From assembly GCF_024323335.1 (NCBI RefSeq), contig NC_066585.1, positions 181,368,294 through 181,432,293 of the forward strand: DNA of 64,000 nucleotides. Reading direction: 5' to 3'. The position numbers and the translations under genes were made by a program. The notes under the pieces were generated by a model. It saw only the letters and a program-made list of their open reading frames with translations. It was not told the origin of the DNA and ran no database searches. Shown in pieces: positions 40,761 through 53,312 of the stretch; within the stretch, counting starts at the first letter, position 1; each line of letters starts with the position of its first letter. This DNA comes from Lathyrus oleraceus. Lineage: Eukaryota > Streptophyta > Magnoliopsida > Fabales > Fabaceae.

Positions 40761-41644
40761 TAGGGGTATTCGCGGTGCGATTTTGACGGTTTTGACGCTA
40801 TAAATCATTTGAACCGCAAGAGAAAAAAGCATGTGATTCGGTTTGTTTCAATTGACTTTTAGAAATAAAAGTGAACCAAACTAAACCAAACCTATGTGAT
40901 TTGGGTTAGTTCGGTTTTTTATAAGATTTTTATCGAACGATACATACACCTATAGAGAAAACATAATTTTATGTTTAGTCATTCATATTTTATCAAATAA
41001 CAACAAAACTCATCATATTTATACAAAAAAAAAATCTCATTAAATATACAAAAATAAGATTAGACAAAAGTGGAATAAAAATATAAAATAGTAGCATAAA
41101 ATAATATAAAAAATATTATAATAAAAAAAAATGGAGAAGATGAGCGATTAGAGAAGATGAAAAAGAAAGAACATAAAAGATGCGAGATTAGAGAAGAAAG
41201 ATGCGATAAAAACGTAATTGGAAGAGAAACAATAACATAAAATTAAGAAAATGAAAAGAAAAAAAAATGAGAGATTAGAGTAGAAGAGGTGAGATGTATA
41301 TGGCAAAGAAGATGAGAAGAATGTGTGATACTATTAGTAGAGATTTGAAAAGGTTGAAACTAAAACCCTAATTGTGAGTAAGAAAATATTTGTAGGGTTA
41401 AGGCATAATAGGTTTGGGTTTTGGGTTGGATATGGAATAACTGAAGTTTAGGTTGTAACATAATGCGGTTTGGTTTGGTTGAGTTCGGTTTGTAAAATAC
41501 AAACCGTAAACCAAATGAAACCGCGTGGTTTTGTTATAAAATGACACAAACACATCTGTACCAAATACGATTTTTTACGGTTTCGGTTTGGTTTGGTTTG
41601 ATTTGCGATTTTCTATCGGGTTGGTTCAGTTTTGAACACCACTA
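40761..41644. mobile_element. Non-autonomous hAT-type element (884 bp)
   Basis: The ends are TAGGGGTATTC and, inverted, TAGTGGTGTTC, with a perfect 8-bp target duplication ACTGCAAC (40753-40760 and 41645-41652), both as in hAT elements. The subterminal regions are full of aaccaaac/ggtttggtt motifs. The interior is purine-rich (repeats of gagattagagaagatga around 41130-41290) and has no transposase. Confidence 0.88.
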
Positions 41645-42550
41645 ACTGCAACTATCTGAAAATTGCAAATATAATCAACAAATTGAAAGACAATGCAAAC
41701 CATCTAATTTACTAAACAGAATAACAAAACAGGTAAACTAATGTGTTACCGACTTCGTGAAATTGTGTCGAATAAGTGTTAGAAAACAAGTAGGATTGGA
41801 GACTGATCACCTGCACCCGGGGCTTCATTAGAATCTTTCGATACTGGTATGAGTATCATGGGAACATGGATTCGGCTTCCCTAAATACCTTCTTTCATCT
41901 TTTTGAAGTTAATCCTCCTTCTGAGATTCACGGTTGTGGACTCGTTTCTATTAATCGGCTGAAAAATGAGATTTTATGTGTTTATATCGATAGTTGGAAA
42001 TATTTTAAAGAGCATTATTTCTTGATTCCTCCTTACTTCTCTTGCTCATAATGGGTTTTGTGTTGCTTCTTCCTCTTCTTCTGTTGACCTACTCTTCTAA
42101 GGTCATTGTGAAAGAAGATGAAGACAAGTTTTATGAATTTTAATCTTGTTCATTGTTTGTCAACCAAAAATCATGGGTTAAAAGCATAAAGTTTTGAAGG
42201 AGCCATATCATCGTCAAAGTGTTGAAGCAGAAGTCGTAGATTATCTAACATCTATCCAGCAAATGAAGTAGTTAATCATATGGTTATTCATGAAAAGATG
42301 ATTAAGGATTATCATAACATGTGTTGTGCAAGTTCAGATGAACATGAGTGTCTGAAAGTGTATCTCAGACGTGCAAAGGATTCGTATCCATTTGTATATG
42401 ATTTATTGTATTTTTTCTTGTAGTATAATTTTTTTTTATTTACTAATCATTTACGTGCGCAACAATTTAAGGAATTGATCGTTAAAATTGGTATGATCAT
42501 TCCAATCTCCCTTATTCTTATAATATGCATATTTATTATCGTTCTCATGT
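41645..42550. other. Stretch with one unplaced 61-codon ORF
   Basis: Right after the hAT element the ancestral 5' flank of the twin-CX9C gene resumes. The 41866-42051 plus-strand frame (LNTFFHLFEVNP, ILCVYIDSWKYFKEHYFLI) is faintly like the N-terminal part of plant transposon proteins in which a FKxxFF block recurs, but the match is too weak to name. The rest to 42550 shows broken frames only. Confidence 0.3.
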
Positions 42551-42884
42551 TTTAAATGCAATGTTTATATGAAATGTATTTGTATGTGCTTGTTTGTGCA
42601 ATGTATATGTTATTTCATCCGAGCATTTTGCATCGTTGTTATTCATCTGAACATTCAATATACATACATGTATCACTCATCATTGTGTGCATTTCATATT
42701 TTCTCTTCATTAATTTCTCATATAATTAAAATTACATTTCAGCATTTTTGTATTCTATTAAAATTCATTAATTTTGCATTTCATTAAAATTCAACTTCAT
42801 TATTTTCATCACATTAAAATTATATGTTTAATAAGCATTTACTCAATTTTCATTGTTTTTCAAAATTTTCAAAAACAAGTGGTA

Positions 42885-43075
42885 TGATTCAAATCATATT
42901 AAATACTTGATTTGAATCACAAGAGATAAAATTCAAAAGAAAACGTGTAACTCAAATTGATTCGAATCACACATTCTACTTGATTCGAATCAAATCCATT
43001 TTTTTAAAAACCATTTGAGCATTATTCGACTCACGAGGCACCTATGATTCGAATCATAGTGTGTCAAATCAGTCC
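42885..43075. promoter_or_regulatory. Cluster of TGATTCGAATCA palindromes
   Basis: Three perfect or near-perfect TGATTCGAATCA units and at least two diverged ones (gattcaaatca, gatttgaatca) lie within 190 bp, about 200-380 bp upstream of a retroelement coding start at 43269. They probably belong to the LTR or 5' leader of that element. Confidence 0.5.
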
Positions 43076-43268
43076 ACTTATGCGTGACTTTTGGCTTTTC
43101 CCTTTTCCACTTAACTCATTTCATTTAACCTTTTCTTTAAAACACTTTAACTCTCTCATCTAAACTCATTTTAAAAATTCTCTCACACCAAACATATATC
43201 ATTCATTCTCATAAACATCATTCACTTTCACCATCATTCATCTACCTCTTTCTTCATCCTCCATTAAT

Positions 43269-44885
43269 ATGAGTTCAAGCAACCCTCAAATGAAGCTTTC
43301 TGAGAAACAAAAAAGGAAAAGAAAGAAATCATCTGAAAGTTCTCTTCCTCTAATTCCTAAAAAGGCAAGATCAAAGGTTCAAGCTAGTAAGAACACATTT
43401 GATGCAAGGTTACCAAAAAAGTCAAGTGTAAGCAAGAACACTCAAGTCTCCAATCAAGACTTATCTTTTATCTGTCATAAGGCTCGTCATTTGGTCCCTG
43501 ATGATAAGCTTTTAAGAGGTATGTTAAACAATTTCTTAACAAGCATGTTGAATCTAAGTACTTTGTGAATAAGCTAGCTGAAATTAAGATAGTAATTGAG
43601 TTTTTGAAACTATTAGAAGAACACCAGCTATTGAAATTTATTGGTCTGAATAGGAAATTCAACCCAGACCATGTCAAGGAGTTCTATTGAAATATTAAGG
43701 TGACCAATAATAGTCTCGAATGTCTCTTTTGTAATCAATTAATTAAGTTTATGTTAGAAGATTTTGAGAAGCATTTTGGCTTACTTTTAAAAGGAAATGA
43801 AGTATTCATTTCAAGTGCCCCTGGGTTTGTTAAAATTGATTTCATCAAGAGTATCTCTAAGTTTTTTCTCAAATATCGTCTGAATTTAGCAAATTTTCAT
43901 ATTAGTCAGGTAAAATTTGAAATGGATTTTTGTGAAAATTTTGTACCGGAAGCCCCACAACTAGGAAAAAGCTGATGATCGGGATTTGTACCTCGTGTGG
44001 GTTCTTCTAAATGATATTTGTTTTAATTGGGTCAAGTTTATTCTTCAAATAATTAAGAATTGTAGAACTTATCCAAAGAGATTATTATTCTTTTCCTCTT
44101 TCATTCAATTCATTTTGGACTTGAATGGCATCACATTGTTAGCCTAGGATTTTTAGCTAAGTGGAAAGTCAACAAACTGATTGTCAAGCTACGTTGACAT
44201 TAATAAGTGTCTAAAAGCTTTTGAAGAATGCATTTGTGAAAAATGCATTTGAATTTTTTATGTTTCTTTATTCAAGTGTCACGACAGGTGCATGATTGTT
44301 ACATGCACATGCTGTTAACCTTAGTTTACAGGTGAGACCCTAAACTAGAGAGAACATTTAGACTTTTGAGGAGATACCATATTGCAACTCAACAACCAGG
44401 AACCCCTATTCTTTCTCTTTTGTTTGAAGATCTTGAAGAAAACTTTGAAGAGAACCAACAAGGACAAGATATAATCATGGCTAAAATTGACATCATTATC
44501 ATAGTCAATGATAGGGTAAAAAATATTAGAGATTATGATGTCTTTGATCCAAATACTATGAATATTGGAATCATCGGATCTTGGATCAGTGTAGCTCAGT
44601 TTTAGTTCCAGCCAATGATGTTCTAAATGCTGCAAGCCATTAGCCAATACTCGAGTGTGGCTACTGATGACCCTCATCTTCATTTGAGGCAATTTTTGGG
44701 AGTTGCTAGCCATTTCAAAATACACGAAGTCACAAATGATGCTTTTATGTTGATGTTAGTTCCATATTCTCTAAGAGAATGAGCTAAAAGTTGGGTCAAC
44801 TTCTTGGAACCAATTTCCATAGCCATATAAAATAATTTGGCTGAGAATTTCTTAGCCAAGATAATTTCCTCCTGTCAAGAATCAA
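43269..44885 (+). pseudogene. Gypsy-type element, plant-transposon-protein and gag regions
   Basis: The first part (43269-44080) starts with a lysine/serine-rich segment and then, across frameshifts, a YFVNKLAEIKI, HVKEFYCNIKV, LECLFCNQLIKFMLEDFEKHFGL and DLYLVWVLLNDICFNWVKFIL series. I recognise this as the putative plant transposon protein region of legume Gypsy-like elements. The second part (44490-44885) reads NIRDYDVFDPNT, DDPHLHLRQFLGVASHFKI, TNDAFMLMLVPYSL and NNLAENFLAKI, which is the Ty3/Gypsy gag. There are many stops. It is cut at 44885 by a hAT-type element. No pol follows in the window. Confidence 0.7.
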
Positions 44886-45597
44886 TAGGGGTGTTTAATG
44901 GTTTGGAAAAATTTGAATCAAACTGGAATCCAAACCAAACCATAGTGGATGGGTTGAACATTTTTTTAACCAAATCAATAAAACCTGATAATTGGTTCGA
45001 GCATCAGATTTCCAATATTCTACTCGCAAATCCGTCTACCCGAACAGACTATAATTAATTCTCATGACTCATATCATCATTATCATGGAAACTATTTCCA
45101 AGTATTCAACTCCAAGAAGAAAAAAGTGAAGCGTCGTTTGTGGACATGTTATTCTATTTAATTTATTATTAGGAAATTGCTGATGTATTGTGCTAACCGA
45201 GCATAAAGTTAAGAACCACCTTCATTACCATAGTAAACGAAACTAATTGCATATTCAAAATCCTTTATCCAAAATGTTTTTTCTTTTAGATATTTTGAAT
45301 CTATTATGGAAAAAAATACTAGTCTAGTGCTTATAATTGAACACTATTATTATTATAGTTTTTTTGTAGTATTATGAAAATTTATTATCGTAAATTATTT
45401 TATTCAATTTTTATTTTTATTTTTTTTATGTATCCGATCAATCCAAACCAAACAAACCTATTGTTTTTCGGTTCGATTTGGTTTGGTCTTTATTGAAAAA
45501 AATTACAAATTCAATCTAAACCAATCCATAAATTTTTAAGTGATTTGACCGTCAAATTCTCTCAAAATCATATCAAAGTGGCTCACAAACACCCATA
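44886..45597. mobile_element. Second hAT-type non-autonomous element (712 bp)
   Basis: The ends are TAGGGGTGTTT and, inverted, TATGGGTGTTT. The flanking octamers agaatcaa (44878-44885) and aaaattaa (45598-45605) match at six of eight positions, and both differences are transitions. Subterminal aaaccaaac/ggtttggtt motifs are like those of the hAT element at 40761. It lies in the Gypsy gag. Confidence 0.65.
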
Positions 45598-46350
45598 AAA
45601 ATTAACCTAATCTCCTATCAGCATAATTTCTAAAAACACCTTAATTTTTTTTAGTTGGTCTATTTAAAAATAAGTCCTAGATAACAAGTGAATAATTATG
45701 TATTAATTCTAACTCAGTGATAAACTCATGTCATGGAAGAAGAAATTAGAGAAATAATTATTCTATTAAATAGTTTGAATTGCTCTAGAATATATAATAA
45801 GATTTATGTTAAGGGAGGAAAAACTTCAATTTAATGAACATAACAAATGAAATCGGTATCAATATCACGAACATCAAGAACAACATGCAAACCATTTTGG
45901 ATGAATGATCGATGATAAAAAAAAAGTAAGGTTGAATCATAGAAAAAAAAACATATTCTTAATAAATGATTCAAAACTAAAAATGTGATAAACTCTTAAC
46001 CCACAATAATTTACTAAATCAAAAGTCATAGAAAATGAATAGGTATAACCTGCTTATAAAAAAAATAAAGTTGAAATAAAATATCTTACATTAATATTTT
46101 TTAATTATATTTTTGAATATTTATTATCTTCTCTTATTTCAATTATTTTAATTTATCCTTTAATACTACTGGTATTATATAATAATTTTTATAAAATAAA
46201 TAATTTTTTCTCCGTATAAAGTTAAGTGACAAAACGTATATTTTATGAGCGGGACCGTGATGACAATTGTAATACCAGACCGCCACCTGTCCTCAGCATC
46301 CGACACAATCTAGGATTCTAATCACATCCAATCCAACGACGCGAAACTTA
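45598..46350. other. Intergenic region upstream of the 624-aa gene
   Basis: AT-rich sequence up to about 46230, with no gene. The remaining bases are richer in GC and probably contain the promoter of the next gene. Confidence 0.5.
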
Positions 46351-46359
46351 CCATTCCTT

Positions 46360-46366
46360 ACGTGGC
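46360..46366 (+). promoter_or_regulatory. ACGTGGC element upstream of the 624-aa gene
   Basis: ACGTGGC is the core of plant ABRE/G-box sites bound by bZIP factors. It lies 335 bp before the start codon, just upstream of ctataataaacc and a CT-rich leader (46440-46560) that is probably 5' UTR. That the site works is inference. Confidence 0.45.
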
Positions 46367-46694
46367 AAACATCCAATGCACAACTATAATAAACCGCAGA
46401 ACACATAAACACGCCCCAAAAATCGCTCTATCAAATTATATCATTCACCACCTCTTCTCTCACTCTCTTCACTTTTTTTTCCCTTTTCTTTTTTCGCACC
46501 CAAATTTCACTAATTCTGTTCCTTCTCCGTTTCTCTCTTTCACCCATTCGTGGGTTTCTTTTCTCACTTTCCTCTAATCAACAACAAAAACCATCCTCAA
46601 ATTTAGCTTCCGGGGTTACGATTATTTTTTGAATTTTTTTTCTGTTTTTTTCTTTCTGATTTTGCGAGGAAGAAGGAGAAGGTGAAGGGGGATA

Positions 46695-49600
46695 ATGTCG
46701 AAGAAGAAAGGTAGTGGGAGCACCATGACGCTCAAGGACTTCCATGGCGGTTCTATACCTTCTGATCTCCCTCTCCCTTCGGCTCCCGGCGTGTAAGTAT
46801 CCTATCACCCCCTTTTATTCGTCTTTTCATTGTTTTAATTTAAACGATCAATTGTCTAATACTAGTATTAATTTAGTTTGATTTGTTTTTCCGTTTATTC
46901 GCTCATGATTAATCTTATTCATACTGTGGTTGTGTGAAGAATAATCTGATTTTGTTATTTGAGAGAGAAATTACCAATTAGATCTACGGCTTCTAATTTA
47001 TCATGATTTTTTTTATATGTGATTAGTGTGATAAGTTTTTTTTAAAAAAATTGATGGATCTGTTTATGTGAAGAGATTGTGGTGATTTATTCTTTTTATT
47101 TTGGTTTTATCACAGAACTGTGAGGCCTTCCGACCGTGTTGGTTATGACCGGCCTACGTCGTGGGGAAACCCGATGGGGAGGCCGGATCATTGGTCTCGG
47201 CCACACACTTCGCCTGCAACTAGGCATTACGATGACAAATCCCTGTTTCTTCCACATACTACCACAATTGGGAGGAATTTTGATGAGGATGAGAGGAAGC
47301 CGCTGGATGGAAGTTCTGCCCCAAGGAGACAAATTAGTGATGAGAGCCTCCGTGCTCCTCTGCCTTCTCGTGTTGAGGTGAAGAGAAGCAGTTCGTTAAG
47401 CAGGCAAGTGGCTCCGGTGTCCCCTGTTGGGAATGCTAATTCGTACTCGGCTAGGCTTGCCGAGACAGTTCATGTGGGAGTAAATTCTCAGAGTTTTGGA
47501 GCTAGTAAGGAGCATGGATCAGCTGCTGCTGGCTCTGGTGGTGGTGGTGGTTATCCAAATGCGTGGTCAACGAGGAAGGAGGTGGCAGGTACTGTTGAGT
47601 CGGAACAAGCTGCTTGGTCTGCTGCTAATGCTGTTTCCAAGTTGACTCATGCTAGTGCCCTTGATAAGGTGGCTTCTGGTAGATGGCAGTCAGTCAATTA
47701 TCAGACAGATGTTGAGGTGGTCAGACCTTCCGAAGTGGAGAGTAGACCGCATGCGTTTATTAATAGCAATAGGTTGGATATAGTGCGTCAAAATGAGCAT
47801 TCTGATGAAATGCTAGCAAGACATGCTGAAAGGAGTTTAGGTATTGATAACCAGATGCGAGGTGGTAGGAATGAGTTACTTGAACATGATAGGTTGGGGA
47901 TTTCCAAGTATTCAGATGTGCGTCCGAGAAGTGTAGGTCAGTTTTCTGACAGGGTTCAGCCTGCTCGAACTGATGCCAAATTTGTTGGCTCTGAATCACA
48001 ACACCATATAGCTTCTGAACCAATTGAGCGACCTAAACTGAAGTTGCTGCCTAGAACAAAGCCGCTGGAAAGTTCAGAACCTTCTGTTATAGAACACACC
48101 CAGGTAATCACATATTCAACTTATGAGATTCAGTTTTTATATATATTTTTTTCACATTTTAAATTCTTTCATTTTTTCTCCATGTTAGGGATATCATCAA
48201 GTTAATGATTCTAGCCATGTTGAACCTGTTTATCAGGGACATGGACATGCCAGTCTTGTGAAGCCAGTTTCAACTGGAACCGAAAGTGGGAAGGATTTAG
48301 GACAGCGTCCAAAGCTGAATTTGAAGCCTCTGAAGCCCCGGCCTGAGGTCTATGAACAGTTAGAAGGAAACAGGGAAAGAGACAGGTCAGTTGCATGAGA
48401 CACTGGGCTTAGATGTTTTTCATCCTGTTATTATGTATTTATGTTGTTGTGGGTGTATGAATGTGGTGTTAAATATGCTAGATGGTTCAACCTACCATAA
48501 ACTGTAGCCATAGGTCTACTTCCACAGTCTAAAGATATTGAAGTTTGAAAATATACGATGGTTGAAGATCACAATGAGTGACTGCTATCACTTAAACCCG
48601 AATCCAAATAATCAAAATACGCCAAAATTACTGAATTGGGAAGATACACGCGTACTCAGCTGTTCAGGCCCAGTCAAGTTGAAAAGTACACACAAGCCAC
48701 TTATTATATAATGAGTAGTTAAAGATTTAGGTTGTCTATGGCAAAAGTGAAGAACATTTGTGTCATGTGAGTATGACGCTGCATGTTTTCATTATGAGGA
48801 AGGAGATTCTCCTTCACTATGAGAACATTAGTCTTAGATGACTTTATTAGATTTGCCAGTTGACCCTATCAAAATGTCTTAATGTCCGTCCACAAGATTT
48901 ATTTGCTTTATGATAGATCGTAGAGTACCCAAAAATTCTCCTGTATTAACAGAATAATACTTTTTTGTTAAAGTACATTCTCTGTTTTTGTTTTGATGGT
49001 CATTTGTAACTTAGAAATTATGTTGTAATTTTTTGTGGAAGTCCAGGATCACATTTTATAACTCGTTAGAGCTGTCCTTTGAATTAGAATTGAGTCCTTA
49101 GATTTAAATTCTGAAGTTTTTGTTTTTTATATTTGCTTTTATTCTTGTCATAATGTCATTATCAATATGGTTGTCGGTGAGCTTCACAACAGCGAATGTG
49201 ATACTTGTGATTTCGAAATACGATGCTCATAGTATCAGATCAAGAATTGTACATATGCTCGTTCCGTCTCTCTTTATAAGACTCTATGACACATTTTATG
49301 TATATTAAGAAAAAATGGTAATGTGACTAATGTGTATGTGTCTAATTTGTGTAGGACTATTACTAAGTTACCCTTTATATGTTGATTTTTATTATTCCAA
49401 GGCAAGTTAGTAAGTATAAATAAGGGATATATTTGAAAAAGGAGCAATGCATATATCTAAAGATTTATAGAGTCTTATATTTAGAGAAATAAATGTTCCA
49501 AAAGAATCTCATCATTAGGGACAGAAGGATTATTTAAGTTAACTATGTTGCTTTTCAATCATTGCCCACTTTACATGTTCCAACCCCTTTAACAAATTAG

Positions 49601-51035
49601 CATCTCGAGGGATTCTTGAATTTTGTTTACTTTGTTTCTTACCTGTCCATTTGAAGGGTTCTAAATAGATTATACTTTTGTTTCAAAGCAAGTAAAAATT
49701 AAGTGCTGGCTATGTTAAGCTTTATGATTTCTTAATTTCTTGAAACTTTTGGTGAATGCATGAAGTTCATGGGCTAATTTCAGCAAGTTTATTTGGTTAG
49801 TTATCTCATGCTTTCTGTTTAATAATGGAACAACTGATGCAAATGTTTCAGGAATGCTTTATTTGGTGGAGCTCGCCCTCGAGAATTAGTAAGTTCTTTC
49901 ATTTATTTATCCTCCTGGATAGCTGTTAAAATTAATGCATTACTATCATTTTTTGGCCAATGAATCCTCTCCTGCAGGTAAGAGGAAATAAATAATGAAT
50001 AGAGAAGAGAGTTTATGAGACAATTTGGGAATGGAGAGGGGTGGATGGAGAGGATCCAACCCCTATTTTTTGTCTGTTATGAGCAGGGGTTATAATTTCA
50101 CTTATGTCCATTTTTTGTCCTGCTAAAATGTTTATCATCTCTTTGATTGAACCCCCTACCCATACTAGTTATGTGGAAAATGCAGCAACTGCCATAACTT
50201 AATGTTAAATTGTCAACTACCTATTTGCCAAAATAGCGCTTTGTTCAAATTCTGCTACACAAGTGCTACGACACTGCTATTTGGGAACATTTTGTACTAA
50301 ATAGTGTATTACGGAATATTAGCGATTTGTCTAAATTCCTTTAACAACACTGATGTTACTCTTATCTTTTTCCATCAGGTTTTGAAGGAGCGAGGTGTTG
50401 ATGATGTTGCAATCAAAAACTATGATGTGGTTGAGAGTTCAAACAGGTAAGAACTTGTTTTTTTGTTTGTTTGCATGTGAGATTCTATGATGTGATAAGG
50501 TAACCCAAGTCTGATTCAATGCTTCTCAATAAACTATGTATTGTGAAGGGTTGAGCAAAACATTTTGAGGTCCGAGAAGCTTCATGATCATTCAATCCAG
50601 AATCGATATGGTGAAAAAACCGACGATGGTCTCAATCAAAGAACAGGCCGAAAACCTGAAAGGAAGGAGCAAAAGGTAGATGGTGAGAGGGCTCTTGGAC
50701 AGAGGAAGAATTGGCGCAGCGGTGATAGTAATAACAATAATAACAATAATCGGAGAAACCCGAGGGAAGCTGATAGGCAGCAAGTCTCTGAGAGGCATTC
50801 TTCACCTGAAACATGGCGCAAGCCTGTGGAATCATCTCAAGGTGACGGTGGCCCTCGCTACGGTAGAGCAGCTTCAGCAGTTGAACTTGCTCAAGCATTC
50901 TCAAAATCCGTGTCAGATCCCAAAGTAAATGATAGTAGGTTTTCAGGTCAAAGGGATTTGAACAACGGGAGGCCACAAGTGCCCTTTTCAAGGCTTGTTG
51001 GTCCTACTTCAAGACCACAGATAAATGGTTATTAA
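46695..51035 (+). CDS. Plant-specific low-complexity protein, 624 aa, six exons
   Basis: Exons 46695-46792, 47116-48103, 48189-48385, 49852-49888, 50379-50446 and 50549-51035, all with GT-AG introns, join in frame to 624 residues and TAA. The N-terminus has MTLKDFHGGSIPSDLPLPS and the C-terminus FSRLVGPTSRPQINGY, blocks I recall as conserved among plant homologues annotated as uncharacterised or translation-initiation-factor-related. I cannot confirm a function. The rest is polar and probably disordered: serine/arginine/glycine-rich parts, a GGGGG run near residue 165, an Asn run in exon 6 and a KxERKEQ-type charged segment. ELAQAFSKSVSDP near the C-terminus is another recognisable block. There is no signal peptide or membrane segment. 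The start is the first ATG after a CT-rich leader. A 330 bp copy of part of exon 2 lies at 55619. Confidence 0.9.
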
Positions 51036-53198
51036 GTCTTTGGTGGAAAATTGGGACCTATTAGAGACCTGAAGACAGCATTTGTTTCATGCAAACTGTG
51101 GAATTGCTGAACATTCCATGGAGTGATTGTAGTTTTACTGATTTTACTCTCTTATTAGCATGAGTGAGAGAATTAAAACAGGTGCAAAGCATTTGTCATG
51201 ACGATGTCTATTTACAATCGCCATGTCTTGATTTATTTCTAGACCTGTATTTTTTTCCTTCTTTTAATCTTCCCCATCTTCTGTTATTTTTGGTTATTCA
51301 TGATCATGATTTTGGATTTCAAATTCTAAAATAATTTTCTGATCATATTTCATGGTTGCCTGTTTTTAGAGTATACTAATAATATAGATACAAGTTATTT
51401 TGTCACTTTTGTATCTATAGTATTAGTACTCTAAGAATGGAATAAGCTATAAGTTACTCCATGATGTCATGGGTTTCAGTTTCTATTTAGGTTTATTTTA
51501 TTTAATCATTTACCTAGTTGTGACAATGTACTTGTGTAACCAATCATGTTTAAGCCAAATATTAGCTTGTTGCAATCTGGACGCCATCCAATTTAAGCCC
51601 GACAGTACTGAGAATTTAATCTAGTAATTTAGTTGCTTAGTTGCTGATGTGTCGGATCACGGTCATGACGTTTCCTTTGTTTATGCCACTTTGTTGTAAA
51701 AAGGACTTGATGTGTATTTTTTATGTCTAAGTTATGAAACATCAAAATACTTGTTCCATTGAATTCTTCAATATTACTTGTTCCTTCTGCCAACTACTTG
51801 TTCTATTGAATTCTCCAACATTACTCGTTCCTTTTGTCAAATTAAAAGTTGCTGTAATTGTATATGTCGTATTAAAAAAAAATCTTTTAAGTTGCAAGAG
51901 TTGAACTAAAGACAAAAGGATATAATGATTATTTTTTACCCACTCCATTATGGAAATATATGTCATTTTATATATTTATAATTAAAATGGTTTTTTTGAA
52001 ACTATTTTTTATCTCAAAATTTTAAGACCTAAAATTCTTATTTAAGTTACCTTATCTTTGGATCGGCTCTTGTGTAACGAGCTCTATTATTTTAATCTTA
52101 ATCTTTTTTAAAATGTTAAAGAGAATTTTAGTAATTTAAGTGTCATAACCTGTTATCACATAACATGTTGTTGATATAATTGGTTACGCATTTGAAGTAA
52201 TTCATAATCGTTGTTATGAAATTTTTGATTTTTAGCCGTTATAACCGATTAAAAGTTTTGTGTAATTGATTATAGATTCGATAATTTAATTTTTTCCAGT
52301 TATTTAATATCGTAACTTGTCTTCTAATTCACTTGTAAATATTTATATATCTTTGAGGTATTACTTTTCAATATTAATGCTGATTTCCAGCATCAATTTC
52401 TCTCTCCCTCTCACACTTAATTTCTCAATTATTATTTATTAATCTTCAAAGTCCTTCTTCTCTCACACTTGTGGAAATACTTTCAATAAAGTGAATCAGT
52501 CTCTTCACTCGAATCAAAGGCTTATAATATCGCTGTTGGAGCTACAAATCAAAGATTAATACAAGGAAATATTTTGCATTTTAAATTTTTCTTTAACAAC
52601 AACACATTTTTGAGAGAAACACACCACATACTTATTCAAAACTTTTTGAATTGGATAATTATAATTGTACCAACATACAAGATGAAATATGATGTAATGT
52701 TTAATACTTTTTTAGGAACATCCAAATTACATCATGAATTGTAAAATAGTATTGATAACTTATAAATAGTGAAATGTCGGAGGAGAATCAATGAAATTAA
52801 TCAAAAAGAAAAAAAAATTTAAATATCATTAATAATTTATTTTTATTATTAGTTTAGATTAATATAATTGAATTTAAAATTATAATTGTATTATTATTTC
52901 ATCATATCTCATTAAGTTTTATTATAAAATTTACATTAAAATATATTTTGATATTATCCTTTAATGTTTTATATATATTAAAAATATTTTGCATGTGTTT
53001 ATTAATATTTAATTTTATAAAGAAACTATTTAATAATATACTAATATAATAAAATAATAAAATTATTAATTTCTTAATTAAAAATATCTTTTTATATTTA
53101 TCAATTAGTGTAATAGATAAATTACCAAACACTTCAATTATTTTATGAGTTATGAATAATAATAATCAGCTATTAACTACTATTAGTTATATCATTAT
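51036..53198. other. 3' UTR and intergenic stretch before TFIIIA
   Basis: The first 250-300 bases are probably the 3' UTR of the upstream gene. At 51750-51840 a unit of about 48 bp (cttgttccattgaattcttc, then an attacttgttccttctgcca part) occurs twice in tandem. The 52130-52560 part (gttataaccgatt; tctctcacacttgtgg) looks like an old LTR, a weak call. The rest is AT-rich, and no gene is seen. Confidence 0.5.
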
Positions 53199-53312
53199 AT
53201 GTTACTTTACCAAATAAATAGAGACTTAACCTTCAGCAGCGATCAAAGCCGCAAGCTTCCACTATCCTTCAAATCGATTATTTCAATTTCTCAACAATAC
53301 CTTTTATCAGCG

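Noticed and set aside
49120..49308. A 62-codon open frame in the 624-aa gene
   Set aside because: It is in intron 3 and not joined by splice signals.
53199..53312. Upstream in-frame ATG for TFIIIA
   Set aside because: The added residues come from AT-rich leader sequence and have no similarity to TFIIIA; the later ATG fits the family start better.
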